Assembly: GCA_026394265.1 (NCBI GenBank)
Contig: JAPKYO010000024.1
Coordinates: 16,971 to 80,970 of the forward strand
DNA length: 64,000 nucleotides
From: Candidatus Bathyarchaeota archaeon
GTDB taxonomy: Archaea > Thermoproteota > Bathyarchaeia > TCS64
Direction: 5' to 3'
Shown here: piece after piece, positions 41,084-51,486 of the stretch
How the letters are laid out: each line of letters starts with the position of its first letter
Position numbering within the stretch: the first letter of the stretch is position 1
Notes under the pieces: model-generated
Seen by the model: the letters and a program-made list of their open reading frames with translations, nothing else
Told to the model about the DNA's origin: nothing
Databases searched by the model: none
Position numbers and translations under genes: made by a program

Positions 41084-42925
41084 ATGGCGATGCCCGAGCC
41101 GAGCCCAGGCTGGAGGAGCCTCTTCCCCTACGACCCCTACCCGCAGCAGGTCGACTTCATGAACGACGTAGAGGCGACCCTGGGCTCAGGCGGCACCCTC
41201 ATCGCCGAGGCGTGCAACGGCTTCGGCAAGACCGTCTCAGCCCTCAGCGCCCTCCTCCCACTCGGCAAACCCATAACATACGCCACACGAACACACGACC
41301 AGGTCCGGCAGGTACTCTCCGAGGTGGAGAGGATCAACGTGCACGCCGACTCCAACTACTCCGCCGTGAACCTCGCCAGCCGCGACTACCTCTGCCTCAA
41401 CCCCGAATGCAAGGGCATACCAAGCAGGGAGGCACAGGAACTCTGCGGCGTCCTCCGCAAGGAGGAGCGGTGCCCCTACAGGTCCGAGCTAACAGAGGCG
41501 CCCACGGGTCTCCCCCGGGTCCTATCCGTCGACGCACTCATCACCACGGGCAGACGCATACGGATCTGCCCATACTTCCTCGCCCGCCGCGTCGCAAAGA
41601 CCCGCAACCTCACCGTCTGCCCCTACCCCTACGTCTTCGACCCAAAGATCAGGATGGCGACGGGACTCGACCTCGAAGGGCGCCTCCTCGTCCTAGACGA
41701 GGGGCACAACGCCGACCAAGTCGGGCAGGAGACCCTCAGCGACACCCTCAGCGACCGCAGCCTCGCCGCCGCATCAGACGAACTCAAGTCAGTGGGCATG
41801 AACAGGGCACCCCTCAGACGGCTCGAGGACCACCTCGCCGAGGTCGTCGCCGACCAGCCCACCCTCGTCAAGGCCGAGGAAGCATACGACAACGTCGCCC
41901 ACGCCCTCGGCGGAGACATCACCACATTCACCGAGAACCACGCCCCCGCGGTAGAAGCCATAAGGGGGAGGAAGGAGAAGGCCGGCGAGCCCCCGCTCAG
42001 CTACCTGAACGGTGTCCTCAGCTTCCTCGAACTCCTCATGGAGAGCAGGAAGGACCGATACGTCGCCATCTACCAGAAGGCAAACTATGGCTCAAACCAG
42101 CTCGAGTACAGGTGCCTCGACCCGAGCCTCGCCATACGCCCAATCGTCGACACCGCCGCGGGCACCCTCTTCATGTCCGGCACCATAAGCCCCCTCCCAC
42201 TCTTCGCCGAGGTACTCGGACTCAACAAGGCCCAGCTACGCAGCTACCCCGCCATACAGACCAGCGACAAGATCAAGATGACCATCGACCCAAGCGTCAC
42301 CACAACCTACCGCGACAGGAGCCCCGAGATGCTCCGACGGATAGGCGAAGTCGTCTCCGAGGCACTTAAGGGCGTACCAAACGGCGCCCTCGTCTTCTTC
42401 CCACAGCGCACCCTCATGGATAGCAGCCTCGACGCCTGGACGCAGGCCGGACTCATACAGGTAACCGGCGGCCGCCCCTTCATCTCGGGCAAGTCCCTCT
42501 TCAGGGAGGGCAGAGACGCCCGCACAAACCAGGACACCGTCACTCGGTACAAGGCCGCCGCCGTCACCCCTCAGGGTGCCGTCCTCACATGCGTCTTCCG
42601 GGGCAGGAACAGCGAGGGCAGCAACTTCCCAGACGACCAGTGCCGCGGAATAGTACTCGTCGGCGTCCCCTACGCCAACTACGGCGACCCACTCGTCCGG
42701 GCACAGATCGCCTACTACGACCGCAGAAGCATGGGCCTCGGAAACAGGTGGTACACCATGGACGCCTTCCGCGCCTCAAACCAGGCCCTCGGCAGGGGCA
42801 TCAGGAGCCGCGAAGACTGGTGCCACTACTGGCTACTCGACCAACGATACGCCCAGCACCAGGACCTCATAAGCGCCTGGGCCAAAGGCGCAGGACCCAC
42901 CATCGCTGGACCCGAGACCCTATAA
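41084..42925 (+). CDS. Rad3/XPD-like DNA helicase
   Basis: 613 residues. Walker A EACNGFGKTVSA (near 47), Fe-S region cysteines in YLCLNPEC, ERCPYR and RICPYFLAR (near 103-165), DEAH variant LLVLDEGHN (near 205), and motifs V-VI RGRNSEGSNFPDD and ASNQALGRGIRS. A superfamily 2 helicase of the XPD/Rad3 type, moving 5'-3' on ssDNA in repair. DEGH instead of DEAH is unusual but retains D and E. ATG at 41084 lies about 24 bp after CTTAAAT; the long frame from 40145 overlaps livH and is not real. Confidence 0.87.
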   Translation: MAMPEPSPGWRSLFPYDPYPQQVDFMNDVEATLGSGGTLIAEACNGFGKTVSALSALLPLGKPITYATRTHDQVRQVLSEVERINVHADSNYSAVNLASRDYLCLNPECKGIPSREAQELCGVLRKEERCPYRSELTEAPTGLPRVLSVDALITTGRRIRICPYFLARRVAKTRNLTVCPYPYVFDPKIRMATGLDLEGRLLVLDEGHNADQVGQETLSDTLSDRSLAAASDELKSVGMNRAPLRRLEDHLAEVVADQPTLVKAEEAYDNVAHALGGDITTFTENHAPAVEAIRGRKEKAGEPPLSYLNGVLSFLELLMESRKDRYVAIYQKANYGSNQLEYRCLDPSLAIRPIVDTAAGTLFMSGTISPLPLFAEVLGLNKAQLRSYPAIQTSDKIKMTIDPSVTTTYRDRSPEMLRRIGEVVSEALKGVPNGALVFFPQRTLMDSSLDAWTQAGLIQVTGGRPFISGKSLFREGRDARTNQDTVTRYKAAAVTPQGAVLTCVFRGRNSEGSNFPDDQCRGIVLVGVPYANYGDPLVRAQIAYYDRRSMGLGNRWYTMDAFRASNQALGRGIRSREDWCHYWLLDQRYAQHQDLISAWAKGAGPTIAGPETL

Positions 42926-42955
42926 ACGTCCCCAGCCACAATAATTCGAAGTATT

Positions 42956-44143
42956 ATGCCCACCCTAGACGAGGCACTCTCAAAGATCAGCAGAGAGGAG
43001 ATAGTGGAACTCTCCAAGAGGCTCATACGCGTCCCCAGCGTCACCGGGGAGGAGAGGCGCGTCATCCTCTTAGCCCGGGATATTATCGAGGGCTTAGGGA
43101 TAGAGACCAGGCTCCTCGGCTCGGAGGAGCGCCCCATACTCACCGCCACAATCAACCCCGAGGCCAAGCGCCTCGTCGCCTTCAACGGCCACCTAGACGT
43201 CGTCCCCCCCGCCAGCCTCGACGCGTGGAGCCACGACCCCTACGACCCCCAGCTCACCGGCAACACACTCACCGGGAGGGGGAGCTGCGACATGAAGTCC
43301 GCCTGCGCGGTCATGATACACGTCGCCGGCATAATCAAGGACCAGGGCCTCCCACTCGGCGTAGCCCTACACCTCGTACCCGACGAGGAGAAGGGGGCCA
43401 CACACGGCACGAAGATGCTCCTCGACGAGGTCAAGAAGGGCAACCTGCGCCGCCCCGACTACGCCGTCATCGGGGAGAAGAGCAACCTTAAGCTGCGCAT
43501 CGCGGAGCGAGGCGGCTGGGGCTTCAAGATCAGGTTCAGGGGGCGCGCGACACACACCGCCTACGCGCGCTACGAGGGCGTAAACGCCATAGCGAAGGCG
43601 TCGAAGGGCGTCCTCGCCCTGGAGAAGCCCATAGACAAGTGGCACCCATGGATAGGCGCCCCCGTCCTGAGCGTCAACGCCGTACAGGCGGGGACCGCTG
43701 GGAACCAGGTGCCCGATGAGTGCACGATAAGCATAGACCGCCGCCTCATCCCCGGGGAGACCCCGGAGACGGTCGCCGCAGAGGTCAAGCAGGCGCTGGA
43801 CGAGGCGGGGAAGGGCGACCCGGACTGGCGCTGGGAGATAGACGCGCCGAGGGACGTGGACGGCAAATGGGTCTACACCCCCGCCAACTCCACATCCCCC
43901 GACACCGAGTTGGGCAAAGCCTTCAAGGAGGCGGTGAAGACCGCCCTCGGGAGGGAGCCGGAGCTATTCGTCGAGTGGGCCGGGGGCACAGACGGCGCCT
44001 ACTACCGCGAGGCGGGGATACAGACGATCGGCTTCGGCCCCGCCGGCGAGCACATGCACGGCCCAAACGAGCTGGTCTACGTCGACACCCTCGTTGACCA
44101 GGCGCGCGTCTACCTCGCCCTCGTCCACAACCTCTCAAAATAA
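42956..44143 (+). CDS. M20-family metallopeptidase / ArgE-DapE-like deacylase
   Basis: 395 residues. Zn ligands of the M20 fold: His in FNGHLDVVPP (near 80), Asp in GRGSCDMKSA (near 112), Glu-Glu in VPDEEKGATHG (near 143), and His in GEHMHGPNE (near 368). The dimerisation domain lies in the middle (ATHTAYARYEG). It removes an acyl or amino-acid group from a small substrate such as N-acetylornithine, succinyl-diaminopimelate or a dipeptide; the exact one is unknown. ATG start. Confidence 0.88.
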   Translation: MPTLDEALSKISREEIVELSKRLIRVPSVTGEERRVILLARDIIEGLGIETRLLGSEERPILTATINPEAKRLVAFNGHLDVVPPASLDAWSHDPYDPQLTGNTLTGRGSCDMKSACAVMIHVAGIIKDQGLPLGVALHLVPDEEKGATHGTKMLLDEVKKGNLRRPDYAVIGEKSNLKLRIAERGGWGFKIRFRGRATHTAYARYEGVNAIAKASKGVLALEKPIDKWHPWIGAPVLSVNAVQAGTAGNQVPDECTISIDRRLIPGETPETVAAEVKQALDEAGKGDPDWRWEIDAPRDVDGKWVYTPANSTSPDTELGKAFKEAVKTALGREPELFVEWAGGTDGAYYREAGIQTIGFGPAGEHMHGPNELVYVDTLVDQARVYLALVHNLSK

Positions 44144-44239
44144 ACTCGACTCCGAACCGGTATCCCCCCCTCTGCTGGAAGCGTCGCTCGGGGTAACCCT
44201 ATTCCTTTTACCTCGTGCGCCCCATATACTACCAAGTCG

Positions 44240-45139
44240 GTGACAGCAATGCCAAAGCCCTCGTTACCCGAGACGCCGGAGGCGTTCAGCCTCTTCGGAG
44301 ACCCACTAAACCCGCAGCCTCCACGCCCCGAGGTCGTGGAGAAGCAGAAGACCCTCTACGAGAAGGCGCTGAAGGACTGGGAGAAGAACCCAAACGACGC
44401 CGACGCCATCATATGGCTCGGGAGACGGACCGCCTACCTCGGGCGCATAAGGGAAGCCGCCGCCATATTCAGCAGGGGCATAGAGCTACACCCAGAGGAC
44501 CCGCGTATGTACCGCCACAGGGGGCACCGCTTCATAAGCCTCCGCCTCTTCGACCAGGCGATCGACGACCTCGAAAAGGCGGCGGAGCTCATCGAGGGGA
44601 CCCCCGACGAGATAGAGCTGGACGGCATACCCAACGAGCGCGGCGTCCCCGTCAGCAGCCTCCACTTCAACGTCTGGTACCACCTCGCCCTCGCCTACTA
44701 CCTGATCGGCGACTACGAGTCCGCCCTAAGCTGCTACGAGGACTGCCTCAAGGTGAGCGAGATACCCGACAAGCTCGTCGCCACCATCCACTGGACCTAC
44801 ATGACACTGCGCCTCCTCGAGCGGAAGGATGAGGCGGACGAACTCATCGCCCCAGTCACGGAGGATATGGACATAATCGAGAACCAGCACTACCACAGGC
44901 TCCTCCTCATGTACAAGGGCGTCGTCACGCCCGAGGAGGTCATGAAGGAGGCGAGGAAGCAGGGACCACTCGCAGTCGCCACCGTCGGCTACGGCGTCGG
45001 AAACTGGTACCTCTACAACGAGCGCGAGGAGAAGGCCGTCGAGGTGTACAACGAGATCCTCGACACCGGCGGCTGGGCAGGCTTCGGCTACATAGCGGCC
45101 GAGGCGGACCTCAAGTGGCTCAGCCTCCCACAGGACTAG
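44240..45139 (+). CDS. TPR-repeat protein
   Basis: 299 residues, mostly helical. Several tetratricopeptide-like units (ADAIIWLGRRTAYLGRIREA, IFSRGIELHPEDPRMYRHRG; LALAYYLIGDYESALSCYED) show the typical alanine, glycine and tyrosine spacing. No catalytic motif. A protein-interaction scaffold; partner unknown. GTG start at 44240 or ATG at 44249. Confidence 0.8.
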   Translation: MTAMPKPSLPETPEAFSLFGDPLNPQPPRPEVVEKQKTLYEKALKDWEKNPNDADAIIWLGRRTAYLGRIREAAAIFSRGIELHPEDPRMYRHRGHRFISLRLFDQAIDDLEKAAELIEGTPDEIELDGIPNERGVPVSSLHFNVWYHLALAYYLIGDYESALSCYEDCLKVSEIPDKLVATIHWTYMTLRLLERKDEADELIAPVTEDMDIIENQHYHRLLLMYKGVVTPEEVMKEARKQGPLAVATVGYGVGNWYLYNEREEKAVEVYNEILDTGGWAGFGYIAAEADLKWLSLPQD

Positions 45140-45291
45140 CAGGTTAGCGGTCGGGGGCGCATCCCCAAATATTACGATTAACTAACATATCCCTCTAAAA
45201 TTTGATAATCAATGTGAAATGATATATCCTAAGATTCCCCCGAAGACTCGGTCGATCCGTCGACAAGTGGGACACAAGAGAAAGTGAAAAA

Positions 45292-47904
45292 ATGAGTAAG
45301 GATTCTAAGACGGTAGAAGCAGCCTCGAAGAAAATTGATGAACTGTTAAAGGAACTCGACACCGATCCCGAGAGGGGTCTAACCTCGGTCGAGGCGAAGA
45401 CGCGTCTGGAAAAGTACGGCGAGAACGCCCTCGAAGAGGAGAAGAAGGAGACCTTCTGGGACGCCCTCAAGGAGGAGGCGCGTGAACCTATGATACTCCT
45501 GCTCCTCGGCGTCGGAGTCCTCTACACGTTCTGGGGAAGCCTACTCGACGGTGCAACCATATTCACCATAATAGCGATCCTAGTCCTGAGCGAGGTCTAC
45601 AACGAGTGGAAAGCAGAGAGGGGGATAGACGCACTCAAGGAGCTGACCACACCGAGACCGCTCGTCCTAAGGGACGGCAAAATCTCGGAAATCGCCTCAG
45701 AAGAACTCGTACCCGGCGACATCCTCCCACTCAGCGTCGGTGAGAGAATCCCCGCCGACGCACGACTAGTCAGATCATACGGCCTCCAGCTCGACGAGTC
45801 GAGCCTCACGGGAGAGTCGCTCCCCGTCAACAAGGCGGCGGACGCCGTCGTATCGATCGGGACGCAGCTTACTGACATTGAAAACATGGCCTTCTCAGGC
45901 ACTCTGATCGTGCAGGGCGAAGGGCTCGCCGTCGTAACCTCCACGGGTCGGGAAACCGAGCTCGGCCACATAGCGACGCTGACCGAGGAGGCCGAAGAGG
46001 AGGTCACCCCACTGCAGGAGGCGATGGAGGAACTCTCAAAGACACTGGTCTGGGTCGCCCTCTTCTTCAGCGTCTCGATACCCGTCCTCGGCTACCTCAG
46101 GGGGCAGCCTCTGCAGACGATGATCTTGACGGGGCTCAGTCTGAGTTTCGCCGTGATCCCCGAGGAACTGCCCATCATCATCACGATGGTCCTGGCGGTC
46201 GGCACCTACGCCCTCAGCCAGCGGGGAGCCCTCGTCAAGCGCCTACGGGCATCCGAGACCCTCGGCAGCGTCACAGTGATCGCCACCGACAAGACCGGCA
46301 CCATAACCGAGAGCGTCATGAAGCTGGGCCACATGTACTGGGACGGGAAACTATCTGCACCCACGGGAGACCCCTCGGAACGCACCATTCTCGAGATGGG
46401 CGTCCTCGCGACAAGGGGGCAGACAACCCTCGCGAGCGACAGACTCCGCGGATTCAACCCCATGGGCGCGGCGGTCGCCGACTCGGCCTCGAAATCAGGC
46501 GTCGGAATCCCCGACCTAGCCAAGTGGAACCTCATCAACGAGTTCAGCTTCGACAACAGGACCAAGATGGCCTCCTACGTGTACCGCGTCGATGGGAAAC
46601 TCCGCGTCTACACTAGCGGCGCACCCGAGGCGGTGATGCAGCGGTCAAAGAAGGCACTCAAGGGCGGCAAGGCAGTCACCCTCACCGCAGCGGAAAGAGA
46701 GAAGATCACATCCGCCGTAGGGGAGATCGCCCTCCTCGGCGAACGCGCCCTCGCGATAGCCTACATGGACGTCAAAGACGAGGACGTCGACGCGCCACCC
46801 GAGGATGGCCTCGTGCTAGTCGGCATACTCAGCTTCATCGACCCGCCACGCGCAGAGGTACCCGACGTCGTCAAGATGTGCAAGGAGGCGGGCATCAGGG
46901 TAATCATGCTCACCGGGGACCACCCCGAGACGGCTAAGGCGGTCGCGGCGAAGGTCGGGATCGACTCCGCCACCGTTCTCACGGGCCCGGAGGTCTCCGC
47001 CATGGACGACGCCAAACTCCGCGAGGCTGTGAAGACAACCAGCGTCTTCGCCAGGATCACTCCCGAGCACAAGCTCAGGATCGTGAAGCTCCTCAAGGAG
47101 AACGGAGAGGTCGTCGCCGTCACTGGGGACGGGGTGAACGACGCCCCCGCCCTCAAGGAGGCCGCGATAGGCATCGCGATGGGCGTCCGAGGCACCGACG
47201 CCGCAAAGGAGGCCGCCGACATGGTCCTCACCGACGACAACTTCGTCAGCATCGGCAGCGCCGTCAGGGAGGGCAGGAAGATATTCGACAACCTCCGCAA
47301 GGGCGTAAAGTACTACCTTGCCGTCAAGGTGGCGCTCGTGCTCATCTTCCTACTCCCGATAGTGCTCAACGTGCCACTACCGTTCGCACCGATCCAGATC
47401 ATCCTGCTTGAGATGTTCATGGACCTCGCCGCCTCAAGCGGATTCGTCGCGGAGGGCTCCGAATCCGACCTGATGAAGAGGCCACCCCGTGACCCGAAGG
47501 CAAAGTTCCTTGACCGCGGCACCCTATCTGGCATATTCGCGAGCGCCCTCAGCCTCTTCGTCGCGGTCAGCTTCTGCTACCTCTACACCTACTACCGTAC
47601 CAACAACCTAGTCTACGCACAGACCGTAGCCTTCTCCGCTTGGATAATCAGCCACATCTTCCTCGCCTTCGTCCGCCGAAGCGAGAACGAGCCACTCCTC
47701 AAACGGGGTTTATTCAGCAACAGGGTTATGGTTCTCTGGGCAATCGCAGCCGCGGGCATGCTGCTCGCCGCCGTCTACCTTCCGTTCCTGCAGGACCTCG
47801 TCAAGGTTACGGCCATCAGTACACTCGATTGGGGGATGATACTGGGGGCCAGCTTCCTTGCAACCGCGTGGATAGAGGCGGCGAAATACCTGAAAAGGAA
47901 GTGA
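45292..47904 (+). CDS. P2-type cation-transporting ATPase (Ca2+-ATPase-like)
   Basis: 870 residues with the P2 layout. N-terminal cation-ATPase domain (LTSVEAKTRLEKYGENAL), actuator DESSLTGESLPV, TM4 FAVIPEELPIIITM (PEEL instead of PEGL), DKTGTITES phosphorylation site, KxxS/T nucleotide region, TGDGVNDAPALKEA hinge, and a C-terminal domain of about six helices. Probably pumps Ca2+ or another divalent cation; the extra Glu in PEEL is typical of a large prokaryotic group of uncertain ion. ATG start; AT-rich promoter upstream. Confidence 0.88.
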   Translation: MSKDSKTVEAASKKIDELLKELDTDPERGLTSVEAKTRLEKYGENALEEEKKETFWDALKEEAREPMILLLLGVGVLYTFWGSLLDGATIFTIIAILVLSEVYNEWKAERGIDALKELTTPRPLVLRDGKISEIASEELVPGDILPLSVGERIPADARLVRSYGLQLDESSLTGESLPVNKAADAVVSIGTQLTDIENMAFSGTLIVQGEGLAVVTSTGRETELGHIATLTEEAEEEVTPLQEAMEELSKTLVWVALFFSVSIPVLGYLRGQPLQTMILTGLSLSFAVIPEELPIIITMVLAVGTYALSQRGALVKRLRASETLGSVTVIATDKTGTITESVMKLGHMYWDGKLSAPTGDPSERTILEMGVLATRGQTTLASDRLRGFNPMGAAVADSASKSGVGIPDLAKWNLINEFSFDNRTKMASYVYRVDGKLRVYTSGAPEAVMQRSKKALKGGKAVTLTAAEREKITSAVGEIALLGERALAIAYMDVKDEDVDAPPEDGLVLVGILSFIDPPRAEVPDVVKMCKEAGIRVIMLTGDHPETAKAVAAKVGIDSATVLTGPEVSAMDDAKLREAVKTTSVFARITPEHKLRIVKLLKENGEVVAVTGDGVNDAPALKEAAIGIAMGVRGTDAAKEAADMVLTDDNFVSIGSAVREGRKIFDNLRKGVKYYLAVKVALVLIFLLPIVLNVPLPFAPIQIILLEMFMDLAASSGFVAEGSESDLMKRPPRDPKAKFLDRGTLSGIFASALSLFVAVSFCYLYTYYRTNNLVYAQTVAFSAWIISHIFLAFVRRSENEPLLKRGLFSNRVMVLWAIAAAGMLLAAVYLPFLQDLVKVTAISTLDWGMILGASFLATAWIEAAKYLKRK

Positions 47905-48007
47905 CGACCGGAGACCCCCTTTCTCATAACTTTCATGGGCTCCCCCGGGGGCTCGACCGCATCCGATAAGTAGCCCCTCCACCTAACATCGTGGCGGGGA
48001 CGTACCG

Positions 48008-48193
48008 TTGAGCAAGAAAAGAGAGGATTACGTCAGGGAGTACCTCGATTCAGCCAAGAGGCTAGGCATCGACCTCGAACCCCCCTCGCAGCCAATCACG
48101 AAGACAGCGGAGGCGGCGTGGGCCGTTGACTCCTATACCGTTGAGCCCGGCGACGAACCCGCCGATAAGAGTCCCCAGAGGAGGACGCGGTGA
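48008..48193 (+). CDS. Small protein coupled to the amidase gene
   Basis: 61 residues, TTG start at 48008, rich in charged residues (EDYVREYLDSAKRLGIDLEP) with no family match that is certain. Its stop overlaps the amidase ATG (TGATG at 48191-48195), so the two are translationally coupled. Small partners of amidases exist (AtzG/DUF4089-like or GatC-like), and the first helix resembles them a little, but it may simply be a leader protein. Confidence 0.5.
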   Translation: MSKKREDYVREYLDSAKRLGIDLEPPSQPITKTAEAAWAVDSYTVEPGDEPADKSPQRRTR

Positions 48194-49497
48194 TGCCCGA
48201 GCCCCACAGACTCACCGTCTCCGAGGCCGCCAAGAGGATAAAAGAGGGCCAACTCACCCCACTCGACCTCCTCGAATCACTCCTCGCGAGGATCGAGGAG
48301 CTTGAGCCAAGGCTCGACGCGTGGGTCACCGTCGACGCGGAGGGCGCGCGAAAAGCGGCCAAGACCCTGACGAGGGAAGCCACGGGGGGCAAACTGAGGA
48401 GCCCCCTCCACGGCATACCCGTCGGCATAAAAGACATCTACGACACTAAGGGGCTCAGGACCACGATGGGGTCCCCCATCTTCGCCGATCACGTCCCCGG
48501 GAAGGACGCCGCAGTCGTCACCAAGCTAAGGGAGGCCGGCGCGGTCATCATCGGCAAGACCGAGACAACCGAGTTCGCCTACCTCGACCCGGCCCCGACG
48601 CGTAACCCATGGAACACCGGGCACACCCCTGGGGGTTCAAGCAGCGGCTCCGCCGCCGCGGTGGCAGCTCGGATGTGCCCACTCGCCTTCGGCACACAGA
48701 CCGGCGGCTCAGTCATGCGCCCCGCATCATTCTGCGGCGTAGCAGCCATCAAGCCCACACACGACCTCCTCAGCAGGGAGGGCATCTACCCACAGTCGTG
48801 GAGCCTCGACCACGCCGGCTTCATGGCGCGAAGCGTCGAGGACCTCAAACTCGCACTCGGCGCCCTTACGGGGGTCGAGACCCGGTCGAGGATCAGGAAA
48901 CCGAGGATAGGCCTCCCCACCACATATTTCAACGAGGCCGGGACAGAGGAGGTCACAAAGAACTACGAGGAGGCGGCGGCGAGGCTAAGGGGCGCCGGGG
49001 CGGAGATCATCGACTACAAGCTCCCCGACATCTTCCCCGTCATCCACTCCGCGCACAGGGTGATCATGTTCTCCGAGGCGGCAGCCGTCCACGAGGCCAA
49101 GTTCAGGGAGAGCCCCGGCCTCTACCGCCCCCACATGCAGGCCGAGATATGCTCCGGCCTCCTCATCCCATCCTCGACATACCTGCACGCCCAGAGGATA
49201 CGGGGCAAATTCAAGGCGGAGTTAACAGCCTCAATGGGTGGCCTCGACGCCCTGCTGACACCGACGGCGCTCACACCCGCCCTAAAGGGACTCGCCTCCA
49301 CCGGCGACGCCGCATTCAACGCCCCGTGGAGCCTCGCCGGATTCCCAACCGTAACCATACCCTCCGGCCTAACCGGAGACGGGCTCCCACTAGGCATCCA
49401 ACTCATCGCGAAGCCCTACGAGGAGGCAAAACTCCTCGGAGTCGCCGCATGGTGCGAGTCGGCCCTCCCCTTCGACGCCGAGCCTCCCCTCCAGTAA
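48193..49497 (+). CDS. Amidase signature family enzyme
   Basis: 434 residues from ATG 48193. The Ser-cisSer-Lys triad is visible: Lys in GIPVGIKDIYDTKG (near 80), Ser in QTGGSVMRPASFCG, and cis-Ser in GGSSSGSAAAVAARM (near 150). It hydrolyses an amide; homologues include GatA (Glu-tRNA amidotransferase) and AtzE-like hydrolases. No GatB is near, so it is more likely a stand-alone amidase with the small coupled protein. Confidence 0.88.
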   Translation: MPEPHRLTVSEAAKRIKEGQLTPLDLLESLLARIEELEPRLDAWVTVDAEGARKAAKTLTREATGGKLRSPLHGIPVGIKDIYDTKGLRTTMGSPIFADHVPGKDAAVVTKLREAGAVIIGKTETTEFAYLDPAPTRNPWNTGHTPGGSSSGSAAAVAARMCPLAFGTQTGGSVMRPASFCGVAAIKPTHDLLSREGIYPQSWSLDHAGFMARSVEDLKLALGALTGVETRSRIRKPRIGLPTTYFNEAGTEEVTKNYEEAAARLRGAGAEIIDYKLPDIFPVIHSAHRVIMFSEAAAVHEAKFRESPGLYRPHMQAEICSGLLIPSSTYLHAQRIRGKFKAELTASMGGLDALLTPTALTPALKGLASTGDAAFNAPWSLAGFPTVTIPSGLTGDGLPLGIQLIAKPYEEAKLLGVAAWCESALPFDAEPPLQ

Positions 49498-49562
49498 GAA
49501 GCCTCAAAGAGCACCCAGCCCCATCCAGCGAGGTACCGGGAGTGGAGATTCCAGAGCCGCAA

Positions 49563-50339
49563 CTAGCCCACCGTCTTGATCTCCCTGCCGTTCTCGATGG
49601 CGACCAACTCGACGTACTTGGAGAGGCCGGAGGTCTCGACCTTCTTCCCTATGACCTCCTCGATCTGGAAGACCCCCGCGGGGTTATCCATATAGATCTT
49701 AATCGACACGGGCTTGTCGCGCCCCTCGTCGATGTCCACCTTCTTGATGGAGGTCGCGGAGATGCTGTGCATGTCCACCTTCCCGCCCCGGTAGGGTATT
49801 CGGGCGCGCCCCTCCGCCATGTCCGTCCCATCCGCCACCTTCGCCGCACCCGCCTCGATGCTCAGCGCCATGATCGGGTCCTCGTGGGCGTAGATGGCGT
49901 GTAGGGTCTCACACTTCATCTTCAGGACCAACTCGTGGTTCCCTGGGTAGACCGTGGAGTATACCCTGTCGAGGATCGGCGCAGCGAGGTAACAGCTATG
50001 CATGATGTGGTCAATCCTGTGCACGCTGTTCCCTATGTCGTGCAGGTAGCTCCCCGCCATCGTGATGAGCTTCGCCCCCTCCAAGTCACATATCCCGTTG
50101 GCCACCGTCGTCGGCTCCGCCACCCTCGATATGCGGTCGAGTATCTCGAGGCTACTCCCAGCCGCGATGCGGGCGTGAACCGGCCCATGGTCGTTGTAGT
50201 TCATCCTCTTCACAACCATCTCGTTTGACATCCTGAGGTAGGTCTGGACCTCGGTGTCCCCTTCGAGGATGTCGAAGACGCGGCGCACTCGTGGCTCCTC
50301 CAGGTGGTTGAAGATGAGTCGGTTGGATACGGTGACCAT
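49563..50339 (-). CDS. HD-domain phosphohydrolase
   Basis: 258 residues. HD-domain metal ligands: His in NYNDHGPVHARI (near 50), HD in GSYLHDIGNSVHR (near 99), and Asp in KVADGTDMAEGR (near 170). Conserved in archaea as a predicted metal-dependent phosphohydrolase with an unusual Asp/Glu-rich C-terminal domain. Substrate unknown, possibly a nucleotide. GTG or ATG start at 50339. Confidence 0.78.
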   Translation of the reverse strand: MVTVSNRLIFNHLEEPRVRRVFDILEGDTEVQTYLRMSNEMVVKRMNYNDHGPVHARIAAGSSLEILDRISRVAEPTTVANGICDLEGAKLITMAGSYLHDIGNSVHRIDHIMHSCYLAAPILDRVYSTVYPGNHELVLKMKCETLHAIYAHEDPIMALSIEAGAAKVADGTDMAEGRARIPYRGGKVDMHSISATSIKKVDIDEGRDKPVSIKIYMDNPAGVFQIEEVIGKKVETSGLSKYVELVAIENGREIKTVG

Positions 50340-50391
50340 GGGTATCGGTTGAGATGGGGTTACGGGGCCATAAACGTCTATCTAGGCACGC

Positions 50392-51444
50392 TCACGCGAT
50401 GAATGGGACGAGCAGCACCGCCGTGATGAAGGCGAGTAGCCCAGCCGTCAACGCCACGGTAGCTGCCAAGATTATCGGCCTCGCCCCCAGCTTCAGGATG
50501 CTGCTGAAGCTGACCTTCGACCCGACCCCCGCGAACGCCGTGGCAAACGTGAAGGGCAGAATGGTCCCCGAAAAGAACCCCTTAATGGCGACCCAGTCGA
50601 CCCCCGCCCCGAGGAGCGGCGCCACGTTGAGGTCGAGGAGAGCACAGACGATCGACCCCGCCGTGAAGGCCACGGCGAAGAGAGGCACCGTGAACGAAGC
50701 CTTCCTTCCCACCCCCTCACCCCTGGAACAGTACCAGGTCAGCAGGAAGACGACTGGCCCGATCATGAATATCCTCACCGACTTGATCAGCATCGCCGCC
50801 TGAACCACGGAGGCGTCCACGGCCCCGGCCGCGGCGATGACCTGCGCAGTCTCATGCACACCGGCCCCCACCCAAACCGCGTAAGCATCAAGGCTACCCC
50901 CCAGCAACCCGTTGATGGGCGTGTTCAGGAACAGGAAGGGGTAGAGGAACATGGAGACGAGGCCGAAGAGGGTGATGCCCGAGACGGCGAGGCCCGACTC
51001 CTCCTCCTTCGCGTTTATAGCGGGGGTGAGCGCCGCGATGGCCGAGGCGCCGCAGATCGCCGTCCCCACCCCGATCAAGGAGGCGAGCCGCCGATCCAGC
51101 CCGAGCCTAGCCCCAAGCCAGAGGCTCAGCCCTAGGGCCGCGAAGATGACCACGAAGGCCGCCACGACCCCGACGCCGACGCGCGTCCAGATCAATGCAC
51201 TCGTAACGAAACCGAGTACCGCCACCCCGAGCTTGAGAAGTTGCCCCGAGCAGAACCCAACACCCGTCTTAAATATGCCCCGCAGACCCACGGTGTTCGC
51301 CACCGCGATGCCTATGACGAACGCCCACATCATGGGGCTCACCGGCTTGTAGAGTCCCCAGATGGCGAAAGAAACCAAGGCAATCGCTATGCAGTAGACT
51401 AACCCGGGGAGGGCGCCCCCTACGCCTCTAGGTGGTGAGACCAA
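50392..51444 (-). CDS. UPF0324/YeiH-family membrane transporter
   Basis: 350 residues, about ten membrane helices. Family signatures: GVGTAICGASAIAALTPAI, AVWVGAGVHETAQVIAAAGA and KSVRIFMIGPVVFLL. Often annotated as putative sulfate exporter; the transported substrate is not proven. GTG or ATG start at 51444. Its start lies close to the kinase gene's stop. Confidence 0.82.
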   Translation of the reverse strand: MVSPPRGVGGALPGLVYCIAIALVSFAIWGLYKPVSPMMWAFVIGIAVANTVGLRGIFKTGVGFCSGQLLKLGVAVLGFVTSALIWTRVGVGVVAAFVVIFAALGLSLWLGARLGLDRRLASLIGVGTAICGASAIAALTPAINAKEEESGLAVSGITLFGLVSMFLYPFLFLNTPINGLLGGSLDAYAVWVGAGVHETAQVIAAAGAVDASVVQAAMLIKSVRIFMIGPVVFLLTWYCSRGEGVGRKASFTVPLFAVAFTAGSIVCALLDLNVAPLLGAGVDWVAIKGFFSGTILPFTFATAFAGVGSKVSFSSILKLGARPIILAATVALTAGLLAFITAVLLVPFIA

Positions 51445-51486
51445 TAGGCACCATCACCGGCGTCCCAGTTTCTAAATCTTTCCAAG